Below the pieces are notes generated by a model, which had not been told where the DNA came from, did not search any database, and saw only the letters and a list, made by a program, of their open reading frames with translations. From Biomphalaria glabrata (lineage: Eukaryota; Mollusca; Gastropoda; Planorbidae): DNA of 64,000 nucleotides. The stretch's first letter is position 1. The number at the start of each line of letters is the position of its first letter. The stretch is taken from NCBI RefSeq assembly GCF_947242115.1, contig NC_074716.1:1876001-1940000 (forward strand), given 5' to 3'. A program made the position numbers and the translations under genes. Shown in pieces: positions 20,601 through 35,600 of this stretch.

Positions 20601-23600
20601 TTGATATCTTGCTGTCACTTTCGACCAAAATTTACTTCTCTATATATTCTGGAGGTCATCTCAACAAAACTTGCGAGTAAAACAAATACTAGAAAAGAAC
20701 TAAAATAAACAAAGTACAATTCTACTGTACAGAAAAGCTTAAAGACTTCAGAAACACCCCATTCAGTAATGCTTCTTGAACCTGTCTCTATACTTAGCCT
20801 TAGATCCAGTCTACCATATAGTATAGTTTTAGATCCAGTCTACTATACAGTATGTCTTTAGATCCAGTCTACTATACAGTATGTCTTTAGATCCAGTCTA
20901 CTATACAGTATGTCTTTAGATCCAGTCTACTATACAGTAAGTCTTTAGATCCAGTCTACTATACAGTGTGTCTTTAGATCCAGTCTACTATACAGTGTGT
21001 CTTTAGATTCAGTCTACTATACAGTATGTCTTTAGATCAAGTCTACTATACAGTGTGTCTTTAGATCAAGTCTACTATACAGTGTGTCTTTAGATCAAGT
21101 CTACTATACAGTATGGCTTTAGATCCAATCTACTATACAGTGTGTCTTTAGATCCAGTCTACTATACAGTATGGCTTTAGATCCAGTCTACTATACAGTA
21201 TGGCTTTAGATCCAGTCTACTATACAGTATGGCTTTAGATCCAGTCTACTATACAGTATGTCTTTAGATCCAGTCTACTATACAGTATGGCTTTAGATCC
21301 AGTCTACTATAAATTAAAACTTACTCTACTATACAGTATGGCTTTAGATCCATTCTACTATAAAGTAAAACTTACTCTACTATACAGTATGGCTTTAGAT
21401 CAAGTCTACTATAAAGTAAAACTTACTCTACTATAAAGTATGGCTTTAGATCCAGTATACTATACAGTATGGCTTTAGATCAAGTCTACTATAAAGTAAA
21501 ACTTACTCTACTATAAAGTATGGCTTTAGATCAAGTCTACTATACAGTGTGGCTTTAGATCAAGTCTACTATACAGTGTGGCTTTAGATCAAGTCTACTA
21601 TACAGTGTGGCTTTAGATCAAGTCTACTATACAGTATGTCTTTAGATCAAGTCTACTATACAGTGTGGCTTTAGATCAAGTCTACTATACAGTATGGCTT
21701 TAGATCAAGTCTACTATACAGTGTGGCTTTAGATCAAGTCTACTATACAGTATGGCTTTAGATCAAGTCTACTATACAGTGTGGCTTTAGATCAAGTCTA
21801 CTATACAGTATGGCTTTAGATCAAGTCTACTATACAGTGTGGCTTTAGATCAAGTCTACTATACAGTGTGGCTTTAGATCAAGTCTACTATACAGTATGG
21901 CTTTAGATCCAGTCTACTACAATGAAGTAAAACTTAAGATCCAGTCTAGACAATTACCTGGCTGCTGTTGCCATAGCCAGGGCCTTAGCTGTTTCTGCTG
22001 TTTTGTTTTTCTTCTCGTTGGCCAACTGCTGTTCCAAGGCTGCTTTACTTTTTTTTTCTTCTGTTAATTTTTTCTCTAAAGTGGCAATGGTCTGTTTGTC
22101 CTGCTGCCTTGATGTGACTAAATTATGAAGCCTGGGAGAGAGAAATGTCAAGTGTGTAGAAGATGATATTACTCTGAAACAAGATTGCTACTAATGGCTG
22201 TAACAAAGGAAAGGGTGGTGGTAGTGGGGGGGGGGGGGGGGGAGCAGATGGAATTAGTTATGGAATTTAAGCCACACAAGCCAATTATTCCAATACATGG
22301 GGAAAAATAATTGGGGGGGGGGGGGGGGGAAATCAAAGGAGCTTAAAACAAAACAACTTTTTCAGTCCCTGCACCTGTAGTCTCCTATGCCAGAGTTCAT
22401 GAGGACAACGCCCCCCCCCCCCCCTTTTTTTTTCTACTATCTTTCTAGCTCTAGATTTAATTAAGTTTAAGATTTATCTTCTCTTATGGAAGTGAAAAGA
22501 TTTTGTTTTTAAATTGAGACTTCTTAAAAAGTCGAACTGAACTAAAATATGGATCAAACTTGAAACTTATTAAAAGCTTAGACATGCTGTACCCCTGGTT
22601 CATGGTTCTTTCAAATTTTCAGAAATTTTTGATCCAAATCTGCACCAATGTAATGGAGGCAGACGTTTGCAATGGTTAAACATGTGGTTAAAATAAGATT
22701 GGTTGGTTATTTTTAGATTCTAAAGCAATTTTTTTCATATTATAGTAAAATAGGTAGTGGCATAGCACATTTTGAAAATGACAGTGTTATGGTAGCTAAA
22801 GCAAAACATGAATCAAAGATTTGAAAATCAACTGACTTGTTCTGCAAGTTCTCATTGTCTTGTTGAAGTTGATACAATTCAGAACGCATTGCCTTTTCTT
22901 CAGATGACGAACTGCTAATCTGAGATCTTAGTTCATGCTCTGAATTTCTGCTGGATTGAAGATCTGCTTTTAATTTTTTCACATCTAATTCTAACCTGCA
23001 ATCAAACAGAAGAGTATTAAAGATCTGCTTTACATTGCAATGAACAATACGACAGGCTTTTCTAACTCTATAGACTGATTAACAAAAATATAAGCTATTA
23101 AATAGTGCAGACTAGAGGGTCAAGGATTTTAGTGGAGGCTGGGATTTTTTTAATTTTTAAGAGGCTTTTTTAGCCCAAACAAATAGAGGACATTAACAAT
23201 AGTAAGTAAAGGTAGTTGGACATAGGTGTTTTAAAAGAAGAGCATTTGATTAGATTGCTTAGCCAGCCATGGATATTGGAAGTTTGTTGGGAAGAAAGCA
23301 GTCCTCAAGAGCTAGTAAATGAAAAGCAAGGCCTACAAAAGGACTGCAGTCATGGAGAACGTAGCAACTGATCTCAGGAAATGGTGGATTTGTTGACTGC
23401 TTTGCTTTCTAAAACAGACTTAATGTATTTAAAAACATTCTCAATTCCCCAAACTCAATCATAAAACCCCAAACAAAACACAATGTTAACATTTTCATAA
23501 TCTTCCTTCACGCATAAAAACTAATGAAATGAAAACAAATTAGGTTTATTAGACTAAGTGAACATATATTAAGCATTAGGGTTAGGTTATCCCTAGCCCT

Positions 23601-26600
23601 AACTCCTGAGATGAGGTTTAAACTGTCTTCAGAGTCTACATGTAAGACTAGTCCTGAGATAAGGTTTAAACTGTCTTCAGAGTCTAGATGTAAGACTAGT
23701 CCTGAGATGAGGTTTAAACTGTCTTCAGAGTCTAGATGTAAGACTAGTCCTGAGATGAGGTTTAAACTGTCTTCAGAGTCTACATGTAAGACTAGTCCTG
23801 AGATGAGGTTTAAACTGTCTTCAGAGTCTACATGCAAGACTAGTCCTGAGATGAAGTTTAAACTGTCTTCAGAGTCTACATGCAAGACTAGTCCTGAGAT
23901 GAGGTTTAAACTGTCTTCAGAGTCTACATGCAAGACTAGTCCTGAGATGAGGTTTAAACTGTCTTCAGAGTCTACATGCAAGACTAGTCCTGAGATGAGG
24001 TTTAAACTATCTTCAGAGTCTACATGCAAGACTAGTCCTGAGATGAGGTTTAAACTGTCTTCAGAGTCTACATGCAAGAATAGTCCTGAGATGAGGATTA
24101 AACTTTCTTCAGAGCCTCCATCCAAGAATAGTCCTGAGATGAGGATTAAACTTTCTTCAGAGCCTCCATCCAAGACTAGTCCTGAGATGAGGTTTAAACT
24201 GTCTTCAGAGCCTCCATCCAAGACTAGTCCTGAGATGAGGTTTAAACTGTCTTCAGAGTCTACATGCAAGACTAGTCCTGAGATGAGGTTTAAACTGTCT
24301 TCAGAGTCTACATGCAAGACTAGTCCTGAGATGAGGTTTAACCTGTCTTCAGAGTCTACATCCAAGACTAGTCCTGAGATGAGGTTTAAACTGTCTTCAG
24401 AGTCTACATGCAAGACTAGTCCTGAGATGAGGTTTAAACTGTCTTCAGAGTCTACATCCAAGACTAGTCCTGAGATGAGGTTTAAACTGTCTTCAGAGTC
24501 TACATGTAAGACTAGTCCTGAGATGAGGTTTAAACTGTCTTCAGAGTCTACATGCAAGACTAGTCCTGAGATGAGGTTTAAACTGTCTTCAGAGCCTCCA
24601 TCCAAGACTAGTCCTGAGATGAGGTTTAAACTGCCTTCAGAGTCTACATGTAAGACTAGTCCTGAGATGAAGTTTAAACTGTCTTCAGAGTCTACATGCA
24701 AGACTAGTCCTGAGATGAGGTTTAAACTGCCTTCAGAGTCTACATCCAAGACTAGTCCTGAGATGAGGTTTAAACTGTCTTCAGAGTCTACATCCAAGAC
24801 TAGTCCTGAGATGAGGTTTAAACTGTCTTCAGAGTCTACATCCAAGACTAGTCCTGAGATGAAGTTTAAACTGTCTTCAGAGTCTACATCCAAGACTAGT
24901 CCTGAGATGAAGTTTAAACTGTCTTCAGAGTCTACATGCAAGACTAGTCCTGAGATGAGGTTTAAACTGTCTTCAGAGTCTACATCCAAGACTAGTCCTG
25001 AGATGAGGTTTAAACTGTCTTCAGAGTCTACATCCAAGACTAGTCCTGAGATGAGGTTTAATGTATCTTCTGAGTACACGCAAGACTAGTCCTAATATGA
25101 AGTTTAGTCTATCTTCAGAGTATGGATTTAAATCCATCTTTCAGTCATAAAACTGACTCTTGCTCATTGGGTAGTAGAAATGTTCTCAATGTGACTATAA
25201 AGGTAAACATATTGTTTTTTCTTGATTACCATTCCTTATCAGCAGAGACAATCTCATCTAACTGTGTACAGCTTGCTATATCCTCTAGATATTAAAATTT
25301 TTTTTTTGATTTTCCCATTTGAAAATGAAATGGGAAGACAATACTATCAACTCTGTGTTCCTGCCTCTTCCCAATAGTTTCTCCTACATAAAAAGGAACC
25401 AAAGCAATCATTCTCAGTGGCATAGTGCCTGAATCAGACAAAAAAAAAGTGACTTAATAGACTTAAAACATAAATGACAAGATCTAGATTACGCTGTAGA
25501 TTATAGTTTTTGAAAGAATGCATGTAATATTTAAGAGAGATAAACATGAAAATGAACTTAATCAAATGCTAAATGCCACAAGTAAGATCACTGGCAACAA
25601 ACTCCACTCTGACAACTATTTAAGGAAACATTTTGTGAGAAATATTTAAGATTTTAAAGGGCACAATCACAAATCACCCTCATAAATAAGATCCGTGTCA
25701 CAGATCACAAATAAGATCCATGTCACAGATCACAAATAAGATTCATGTCACACATCACAAAGAAGATCCTTGCCATAGATCACAAAGAAGCTCATGTCAC
25801 AGATCACAAAGAAGATCGTGTCACAGATCACAAAGAAGCTCCTTGTTACAGATCACAAAGAAGATCCATATCATGTATCATAAAAGAGATCTATGCCACA
25901 GATCACAAAGAAGCTCATGTCACAGATCACAAAGACAAAAAAAAAACACTTTTATTTCCTTAGAAATTCAATGATGGAATAAGAACCATTTTTCTGAAGT
26001 AAATTTCATAAGCAATGTTTGTGTAAAACTGTGGCATGAATGGACAGTTCATATACTTTAAAAAAAAAAATGTTTGGTTATGTGCAACGCACAGTTGTCT
26101 AGGTTATGTGCAACGCACAGTTGTCTAACAAATTTCCTCAATGATTATAAAGATAAATGATGATCATTATAAATGAAAATCAAAATAGTTCACAAATATA
26201 ACGAAACAAAGCACAGATTAAATGCATTTTTTTACCATGACAAATGATTAGAAGATATGTGATTAAGTCAATAAACAAATTATTTTCAGCTACACGGGAA
26301 TCTATTTAAAAAAAATATTTTTATAACTAAATTTAGGCTAATTTTATTAGTATATTATTAAGCACTGGTCAAATCAAAGTAAAAAGAAATGAAACTCTAC
26401 TTTTATACCTTACAAACTATGAATAAATGACATAACAAACAGCAGTCCAAGTGTACATTAGTAAAATAGAGCTTCAGAAGTGGAGTTATTATCAGTTTAA
26501 TTACCTTACAAAACTAGTACTGAACTACGCAGACTACAGCTCAACTCCTATAGGGTACTTACCTTTGAATAACTTCATCTTTATTATTATTAACACAAGT

Positions 26601-29600
26601 CAAGGGAGACGAGGAAGGCTGGAGCTCTCTGTAGATGTTTTTGCCTTTTTTAGAAGAGGACGAAGAGAGAGAAGACTGTGTTAATGATGTGTTAGATGAT
26701 GTCACAATGTTTGTACTACCACTGTCCTTACTGCTGTTCAGCTGTTTATTACTTGATTTATTGGATGAGGTGGGAATAGACACAGCAGCTGCAGCTACTG
26801 CCACGGCAGCAGCCACGTTGCTGTTTCCTGACTTAAAACTTTTTACTGTTTGCTGCTCGTTGGCAAAATTGTCCAGACTTTCGTCAAATTGATTGACGTT
26901 GGATGGCTTCCGCGGCAGACTTTTTTCAATATATTCCACCTCGTCATCCTCGTTAATGTCCCCTCCTTTAGAGGATTTGCTTTTAAGAGGAGAAGTAGAG
27001 TCTTTTTCCTCGTCTAATTTGGATGAAACTTTTTTAGCTGTAGAACTGGAAACTCCATTTGAGATTATTTCCTCTTCTGACTTGGAAGGTAAAGCTGGAA
27101 AGAGATGTGAGACACCATTGAAAAAGGTTGTTTACATACACTGAATTAACTAGTGAAACAATTGTATTAGACACACTTAGCAACAGTGACACCATTGGAT
27201 CCTTTTTTTTAAATACTATACCATTGAAAGAAAATTGGGGGGGGGGGGGGGAGAGAGGGTGTAATTGACACAAAAACAACACGAGCTTCACTAAACCCAA
27301 TGATTTTATTAGTCTCTATTTATGTTCTTCACTCCAGCCACTTGTTCTCTAATACTGACCTCCTTTTAGACACAGTCCTGACACACTGCTGTTCACTCAA
27401 CCATGTACACTCAAGGTCCACTGGTCATTTCATACTCAGGCACACACACACACTGCACTACCAGCCACTCAAAACACATACACTTACTATCACAGGGGGT
27501 GTGCTTTGTGGAATTTGAGAATCTGTGCCCTGAGAGGGACTTACATCCAGAATGTGACAGAACAAACTATGCCCAGGATACAACTCACTCCTAAATAGAT
27601 CACTCGTAATACATTTCTTTTCTCTTCTGAAAGCTCTATTGACTTTGACTTCAATGTGTCAAAATATTTTAAAATAATATTAAAAATATATTCAAATAGG
27701 AATATTCTAAAAAAAAATTTTAATCAAATGAATAAAATAACAAGTCAGACACACAGAGGATGGTCTCAGCTAATAGTCTAAACATGGTTAGAGTTAGATT
27801 TTCATTCATCCGTTTGGAAGCAGGGAATGGGAAGGAGGGGGAGTGGGTGACCTACATGTCACTGTGAATGTCAAATTTGTACATGAAACAGCAGATAATC
27901 TATTTTCCTAAGAAGTGAGAGATGGCAAAAAAAAAAAAAAACTATCTGAACTAGAATAATAAAGAAAAGAAACAATAGCTACAAATAAAAAAAACAACAG
28001 TAAAATTCTATGAGCCCCCAAAAATAAAAAAAATTATTTAAACCATACAAAAATCAACACATTCAACAGAATGTAACCAGTGCTAGATAATGACTTGAAA
28101 AACACCTAAAATTCCAAGGTGATATTGTCTCTTGATATAGATTCAATTGACATTTTTGAAAAACAAATTCAGACTACTGCTCCAATCACCAAAGAAAAAT
28201 ACAATGCCATTACAATAATTGTGTTTTTATTTTTGTATTGGGGATGATGAAGTTTTAAGATTGGTCACAAGTCTATTGCTAATTTTCTACAGTTTGCATT
28301 CATCTTAAATCATCCCCACATTTCTTTCAATTAATATTTTATTTCCTGCATTTTATCTTTCTAAAAATGTCTTTTAAACATAAATCAAAATTATTGAAGC
28401 ACAAATGTAAACAAAAAGATGCAACTGTGATTAACTTGACTTGGAACAAAAGAAACTATTCAAGATGTCAGAACATCATGCTGTACTCAAATACACTGTT
28501 GAGCTAGAAATATCAATGAATTAATGATTTACTAAATCCTAATAGTACACAATTTGAAGTGAAAGATCCATTTGAAAGTAAAATGATTACAAACGTGTGA
28601 CAGTTTGAATCAATCTCTTTCACATGAGCTCACTTTAAAGTCTAAGCACACTGATGATGTACTCAGCCTAGCATTTAACATCTGTGACAAATTGACTTCA
28701 ATGTGACACAAGTGACAATTGCCTTTTAAATGTATCACACAAAACTCACCTTTAGGTCACATCTTCTAACTTACCTTTAGCTCTATCAAATCTTCTTATC
28801 TTTTGGTCAATCACATCTTCTTACTTATCATCAGGTCTATCATACCTTCTTACTTATCATTAAGTTTATCATATCTTCTTACTTATCATTTTTATATCTT
28901 CTTACTTATCAATAATTTATCATATCTTCTAATTTATCTTTAGAACCATCAAATCTTTTATTTTAAATTCTATCACATTCAGCAACTCATCCATAGTCCA
29001 TCATATCTTCAAACTCACACCTAATGCAGCTTTCTATCACATTTCCTAACTTACCTTTAGGACTACCACACCTAATGCAGTCTTATTTCTATCACATTTC
29101 CTAACTTTCCTTTAGGCCAATCATATCCAATGCAGCTTTATTTCTATCACATTTCCTAACTTACCTTTAGGACTACCATACCTAATGCAGTCTTATTTCT
29201 ATCACATTTCCTGACTTACCTTTAGGCCAATCATACCCTGACTTACCGCTAGGACTACCATACCCAATGCAGCTTTATTTCTATCACTGACTAACTTTCC
29301 TTTAGGACTACCATACCCAATGCAGCTTTATTTCTATCACTGACTAACTTTCCTTTAGGACTACCATACCCAATGCAGCTTTATTTCTATCACTGACTAA
29401 CTTTCCTTTAGGCCAATCATACCCAATGCAGCTTTATTTCTATCACATTGATTAACTTTTCTTTAGGTCTATCATACCCTATGCAGCTTTATGTCTATCA
29501 CATTTCCTTACTTACCTTTAGGTCTATCAGCATATTGTATTTCAGCAGGTAGTGCTTGTTGTAAAATTTGAAGATAAAAATCATTTTCTTTTTGTATAAC

Positions 29601-32600
29601 TTTTTGTCTCCTCTGCAAACCAAAAGTGTTTCAGAAGAAAAAAATTAATAAATGGTCAATGATAGAAAACTTTTAACTGACTCAATAGAAGGATAAAGAA
29701 AGTTTAGATGTGAAGATCAGGAAGTGAATTAATGTTTCGAATAATGTCTACAAGATCAACAAATCATTTTTTATGCTCCAACTTGATATTATTTTCCAGA
29801 TTTTTCAGTAAGTCGAAACCAAATCACTTAAATTACTGGGCCTTTTGTAAAGGTTTCACCAGATGTGAACAGTTAATAGTTTTCTTAAAAGCCCTTATTT
29901 CTTGAATCTGTTAGTCACAAGATAAAAAAAATCTTATATAGCAAAATGAAACAGAAATGAAAGTATGTATCAATAGAAAGTTATTTTAGACAATGCTTAA
30001 TAAGTACATTCTGGAAAAAAAAAATAAAAAAAAAATATAAAAAATGTATCCTGCCTACTTACTAATCTGAGTCTATAAGAAACATAACTTTTGAAGCCAA
30101 AGCCCAATGTAACAACTGGATACCCTATGCTGGTCAGGAGAAACAAAGACAATCTATTAGTACACAGGCTAGGGAAAAAGACATACAAGAAACAAAAAAT
30201 TCAGTTAATGGTAACTCTACCTACGACAATCGGCACACAATTTATTGAATATATGCGTAGAATACCAAAACCCTTATTAACACAGTAAGACAAATCTTAC
30301 TGCCTCCAGACAGTGTATAAAGCTGGAAAGAAAGTTGGGTAAAAAAAATATAGCCAAAAATTAGTCATCTGTGGCATTTTACTTCTCATGTAACTATTCA
30401 TGCTTGACAGACAGTTGGGGTCACAGGTTGGGCATCTTGTAATCATCAGATGCTGTAGCACTTTCCCCCTTCTTTCTACTTCTGGTGTGTACACCATCTG
30501 CAACTCACCATCCTTCCTTTATGATGTGATTTCCATATGAATCTGCCCAGTGCTTCATTTTCTCAACTGTAGGTGTCAATTTTGAAGATCTTCATGTCGC
30601 ATTTGCATACATCAGTAGACCTTAATATTGGACTACCATCGGCTCTCCTGCCTTCCGTTACATCACTAAACAGAATGTCTTGTGGGAGTCGACCTTGTGG
30701 AATTCTGTGAACACGGCTAAGCCAGCCAAGGCGTCTACTGCTGATAACAGCGCAGATGCCCTGGCACCCCGTTCTTAGCAGCACTTCCTCATTGGTTTAT
30801 TTATCTTGCCACTTTATTTAGGAGGTGGAAGATATTTTTTTCCTGCCAAGAGTAGGTTGACCATGTTTCACTACCGTATAGCAGAGTGCTCGACACACAG
30901 GTCAGCAAGGTATTGCCCATCACTTTTTTTCTGTAGCTTGACATGGTTCCCATTGCTTTGGCTATCCTGTTGTTAATGTCTTTATCCAGTAGAACATCAT
31001 TGGAGATGATGGAGCAAAGTTAGTATATATTTCAGTCAAACTTCTTGCATGCAGCAGATAGTCTGTCAATCAAGGTCTGAAGCTGAGTAGAAGATTCAGC
31101 AACATTAGCTGCATCATGAGTGTAAAGAAGTTCCCTGTTTAGTACCTTTCTAGCTTTGTTTTTTTTTTACTTCAAACTGGATACATTGAAGAGTTTTCCA
31201 GAAGATCTTGTATTGAGAAATACACCTTCACTGATGTTGTAATAAGCATAATGCAGTAGGCAGGAACAAAAATATGCCAAACAGAGTAAGTGTAAGCACA
31301 CATCCCTGCTTGACACTGCAGCTAACCTCAAAAAATGATGATTTGGTTCTTTTAGATTTTACTACACCTTTCAGTTTCTCATGAAAAAATTCAATGAATT
31401 TCAGTACCCGGTACTTTGGGAGGCTTTCATAATAGTTTGAAAAGGCCATTTCTGCTGAGGCTTTAAACAGATCAACAAATACAATGTATCTATCTCCTCT
31501 TGGAATCTCTCTGCAATAGTCTTAGAGAGGATATCATGTCTTTAGTGGGTCTACCGCACCAGAATCTGCATTGAGACTGGATAAACTCTACAAGCTATCC
31601 CCTGCAATCTGCATAGTGCCACTCTAGAGAATAATATGACAAATATGCAGAGGAAAGAAATCTATAGTTAATGTTTAAAAGAAATGAAAAAAAAAAAAAA
31701 TTCACTCCTCATTGAAACCTTTTTGAATAGTTGATGGAGCTCTATTAGAACAATACAAAGCTCCATTTTCTTTGACAAAAAAAAAAAGCCTCCCCCTTTC
31801 CAATGTGACTAAATAAGAAGATCAGTATACTCACCAATGACAAGCAAACGGCCTACATAGGTCTAAATTAAAAGGTAAACTTTTTAATTCTCTAAGACGT
31901 ATGGAGGCTTCTATATAAACAAAAAGCAACCATAAAGAAACTGTCGGAAGACAAATTCCTCTTTCTGAAATAGAAATAGTGAAACAATGTTAAGCACTAG
32001 ACCATAGAAAGGCGGAAAGATGGACATAACATTAACAGATCAACACTGAGTATGGTTCTACATGTAATATGTGGGAAGTTTGGCTGAGATGTATAAACTG
32101 CTTGGCTCTTATGAAATGGGCTCAAATTAATAAGTATCACCATAAGAACACAGCCAATGAAATAGGGATTTGAATTTTAGAACACAAGGTCTAATCCTAA
32201 GAAGCCAAATAGTTGTTGTTTTTTGTTATGTCCTAGCCAGACCTCTTGCAGGATGGCAGGGGATGGAAGTGGACATGATTTGCACTTGGAAGGATTGTGA
32301 CCACAGTCCACTGCACGATAGTTTCTTCTTATACAATGCTTTAATGTAATACAAATTTATTCAAATAATAAAAGATTTCTTATGATTCTTTATTCAAATC
32401 AGGGAATAGATCTGATTAACTAAAGCCTTGCCAACATTCTTCTACTCTTATTGCAGACATGGCCAGATACATGGTGACACAGTAGCCTGGCTGCACTTGT
32501 TTACATAGATGTGACCAAATTGGCATATTCTAAGACACATTTATTCCTTGATTCCTTGAGATTTCACAATGCTCTTGCACCAACTCCAACATTTTTAAGA

Positions 32601-35600
32601 AGCTAACCATGGCCCCCTAAGATGCTATATTAAGTATGTGAAGTGGGTAGGTTTCAGTATGTACATCTTTGAGAAATATAGCTGATCCTTCATGGTTGAA
32701 GGTGAATACAATCTCATTTCCCATGAATGTGAAGATGGCTATACAGTCCTATCTTTACTTTGAAAAGCCAGCCGCCCACAAGGCATGTGATGGTTGGGTA
32801 TGTTGCAGAGTTGCCCCCTTTGATTCTCAGCTTTTTTTTTTTTTTTTTTTGTGACCAATGTTCTTTGCAGATAGCTGATCTCCTTGTCCTTGAGAGATAA
32901 TATGCCAGTGAAATGTTAGCGAGTTCTGTTAGTATACTGTTTCAAAATCGGTGGATTCTTGTTAGTTAAAAGTATTATTGAAATATCCCACTGAATAATA
33001 TTTGTGACTTGTATTAGTGAAATATGTCAGTAACATATGACTGATTTGTATTAGTGAAATAGGTAAGTAACACATGACTGATTTGTATTAGTGAAATAGG
33101 TCAGTAACATATGACTGATTTGTATTAGTGAAATAGGTCAGTAACATATGACTGATTTGTACTAGTGAAATAGGTCAGCAACATAACTGATTTATATTAG
33201 TGAGATATGTCAGTAACATATGACTGATTTATATTAGTGAAATATGTCAGTAACATATGACTGATTTATATTAGTGAAATATGTCAGTAACATATGACTG
33301 ATTTGTATTAGTGAAATAGGCCAGGAACATATGATAGTTTGATGAGTCATTGTCATATAAATGAATGGCATCTTAAGGTGTGTGTGCTACATAATTGAAT
33401 GTATACATTCATATTTTGTCCCATTTACCTGTATGCCAAACATATTGCACCCAGACATAGGTACTCGCTGCAAAGAACAGCCATTGTACAGGTATAAACA
33501 GGTAGCAGATGACATCAGAGGTGATTGCAATGCACACAAAAAAGACTGAGAATGCCTGTGGGAGAAAAGAACAAATTCTTTGATTGACAAAACATGCTGA
33601 AACCTAACATTAATTACAATGCTAACATTATCTTCTTATCTTATAGAATACAGACGTTACTTCAAAAAAGAAGATGATTACATCCTACGCGTCATGCATT
33701 CAGTCATGCATATTAACCAATGACTTAAATTCTGCCAAGTCACTGGTTTTCCTGGCTAGCTCAGGCAACCCATTCCATGCTCTAATAGCACTAGGGAAGA
33801 AGGAGTATTTGTACAAATTTGTCCTAGCATATGAAACGAGGAATGTGCCTTTATCTTTGTGTCCTTCTGAGTATTTTATTAAATTTTGTTTTTGTATTTG
33901 AAGATTATGGTTCAGTGTTTTATGTATAATTGCTACTTTACTTTTGAGCCTTCTGTCCTGAAGGCTTTCTAAATTTAGTGATTTTACTAAAGGTGTTACT
34001 CTAGTCAAATGTGAATATTCGTTTGTTATGAATCGGACATTGGACCACTAGGGCACCCTTTCACCCTCAATAAACATGTATTTGTTGAGACAATATGGCC
34101 AAGACTGCAGAAGCTTTAGGCTAAGACTTTTGTAACAAGAGCCAAAGCAAAGATATCTAATTTTAGTTCAATGAATGATAAGTGATTTTAAAACAGAACC
34201 AATTCATTAATACATGACAAAAGGGAAGTATCTGCCCTTGACCCATTATGATTGAAACAGATCCAGGATGTAATATAACAAACAAAAGTCTTATCAATTG
34301 AGACTGAAAGAAAATACTAGTCTGAGTCACCATGTAGTTTATAGTGTTTAAAGTCTCAGTGTTATAGTTGGATAGAGTAGAGTGTAACAATTCAATATCT
34401 ATTCATAAGACCAAACTTTAAGAGATACTGGGCAGTAATATAACTTGTTTTTTTTTTTTATATAATATTAATATAATATAAAAATATTTTATTTAATTTT
34501 ATGCTGATTTCCTAGAGAGAATTTGTTAGTACAAAACATGTCCGTCTGTATTTCATGTAGAGAATACTTGTACCACAGTGTGAATCTACTTAAAATCTCT
34601 ACTGCACACAATGAATTGGTCACCAGGCCACAAGTGACAAGGAAGATCTAGAACAAAGACAACGCATAGAACACAATGAATAAATCAATACACGAAACAA
34701 TGCCTGGAGTAAAGAAGCTTAATTGATGTTTATGTTTTACTGAGCCATCTCAGTAATCAATCACTTTAAAACAAAAAAACATGACAGACACCCCCCTCCC
34801 CCAGAATAGAATTATTAAAATTATTTTAATGTATTTATTACAGCTGTTAAGTTCCCATTTCAGACATGTGATATATAGGACAGATGATGTTAAGGTCATT
34901 GGTTTCTTTGGACTAGCAGGGTGTCATGTGGCCAGCACAATGACCAACCGCCTTTACTTTCTCCAACTAAAGTCAGGTACCCACGAGAGTTGGGTGGACT
35001 CAGGGGCACCCTGAAAATCCCGAAATTCAAAATCTCTGTCTTCACCGAGATTCAAACCCAGGACCCCGGTTTGGAAGCCAAGCGCTTAATGGCTCAGCCA
35101 CTACCCCCCCCCACCTATTATAGCTGAGATAAGAGTAATATTGTGTGCCCTGGATGTCCAGGCAGATACTATATTGTGTCATCACTATGGTCCAGGAAGT
35201 GAATGCAGTGATTACAGCACAACTTCATGTACTTGGCTATAAATCTCTTTCCTTACATGATTAGCTCATAGTGAACAAAAATGTGGGTCAGTACACACAA
35301 ATAAAAAAAAGTAGGTCAAAGTATGGACAGGTGTACCATAAATTGAAGGTTTCATCAAACTGATACTAACATAGCACAATGTCTAGGGATAGATGGAGCA
35401 AACTAAACACTGTATAGGGATAGATGAACCAAATAACCTATTCGTAGGGATAGATGAACCAAATAACCAATGTGTAGGGATAGATGAAGCAAACTAAACA
35501 CTGTATAGGGATAGATGAACCAAATAACCAATTTGTAGGGATAGATGGAGCAAACTAAACATTGTGTAGGGATAGATGGAGCAAACTAAACATTGTGTAG

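Noticed and set aside
23576-23606. Telomere-like TTAGGG words at the edge of the 48-bp array
   Set aside because: Only one to two imperfect units in each orientation; too short to call an interstitial telomere repeat.
23508-25089. 523-aa and 492-aa repeat-protein ORFs on opposite strands
   Set aside because: Both arise from one 48-bp tandem array whose period is a multiple of three; it lies in a MACO1 intron and has no splice connection or unique coding sequence.
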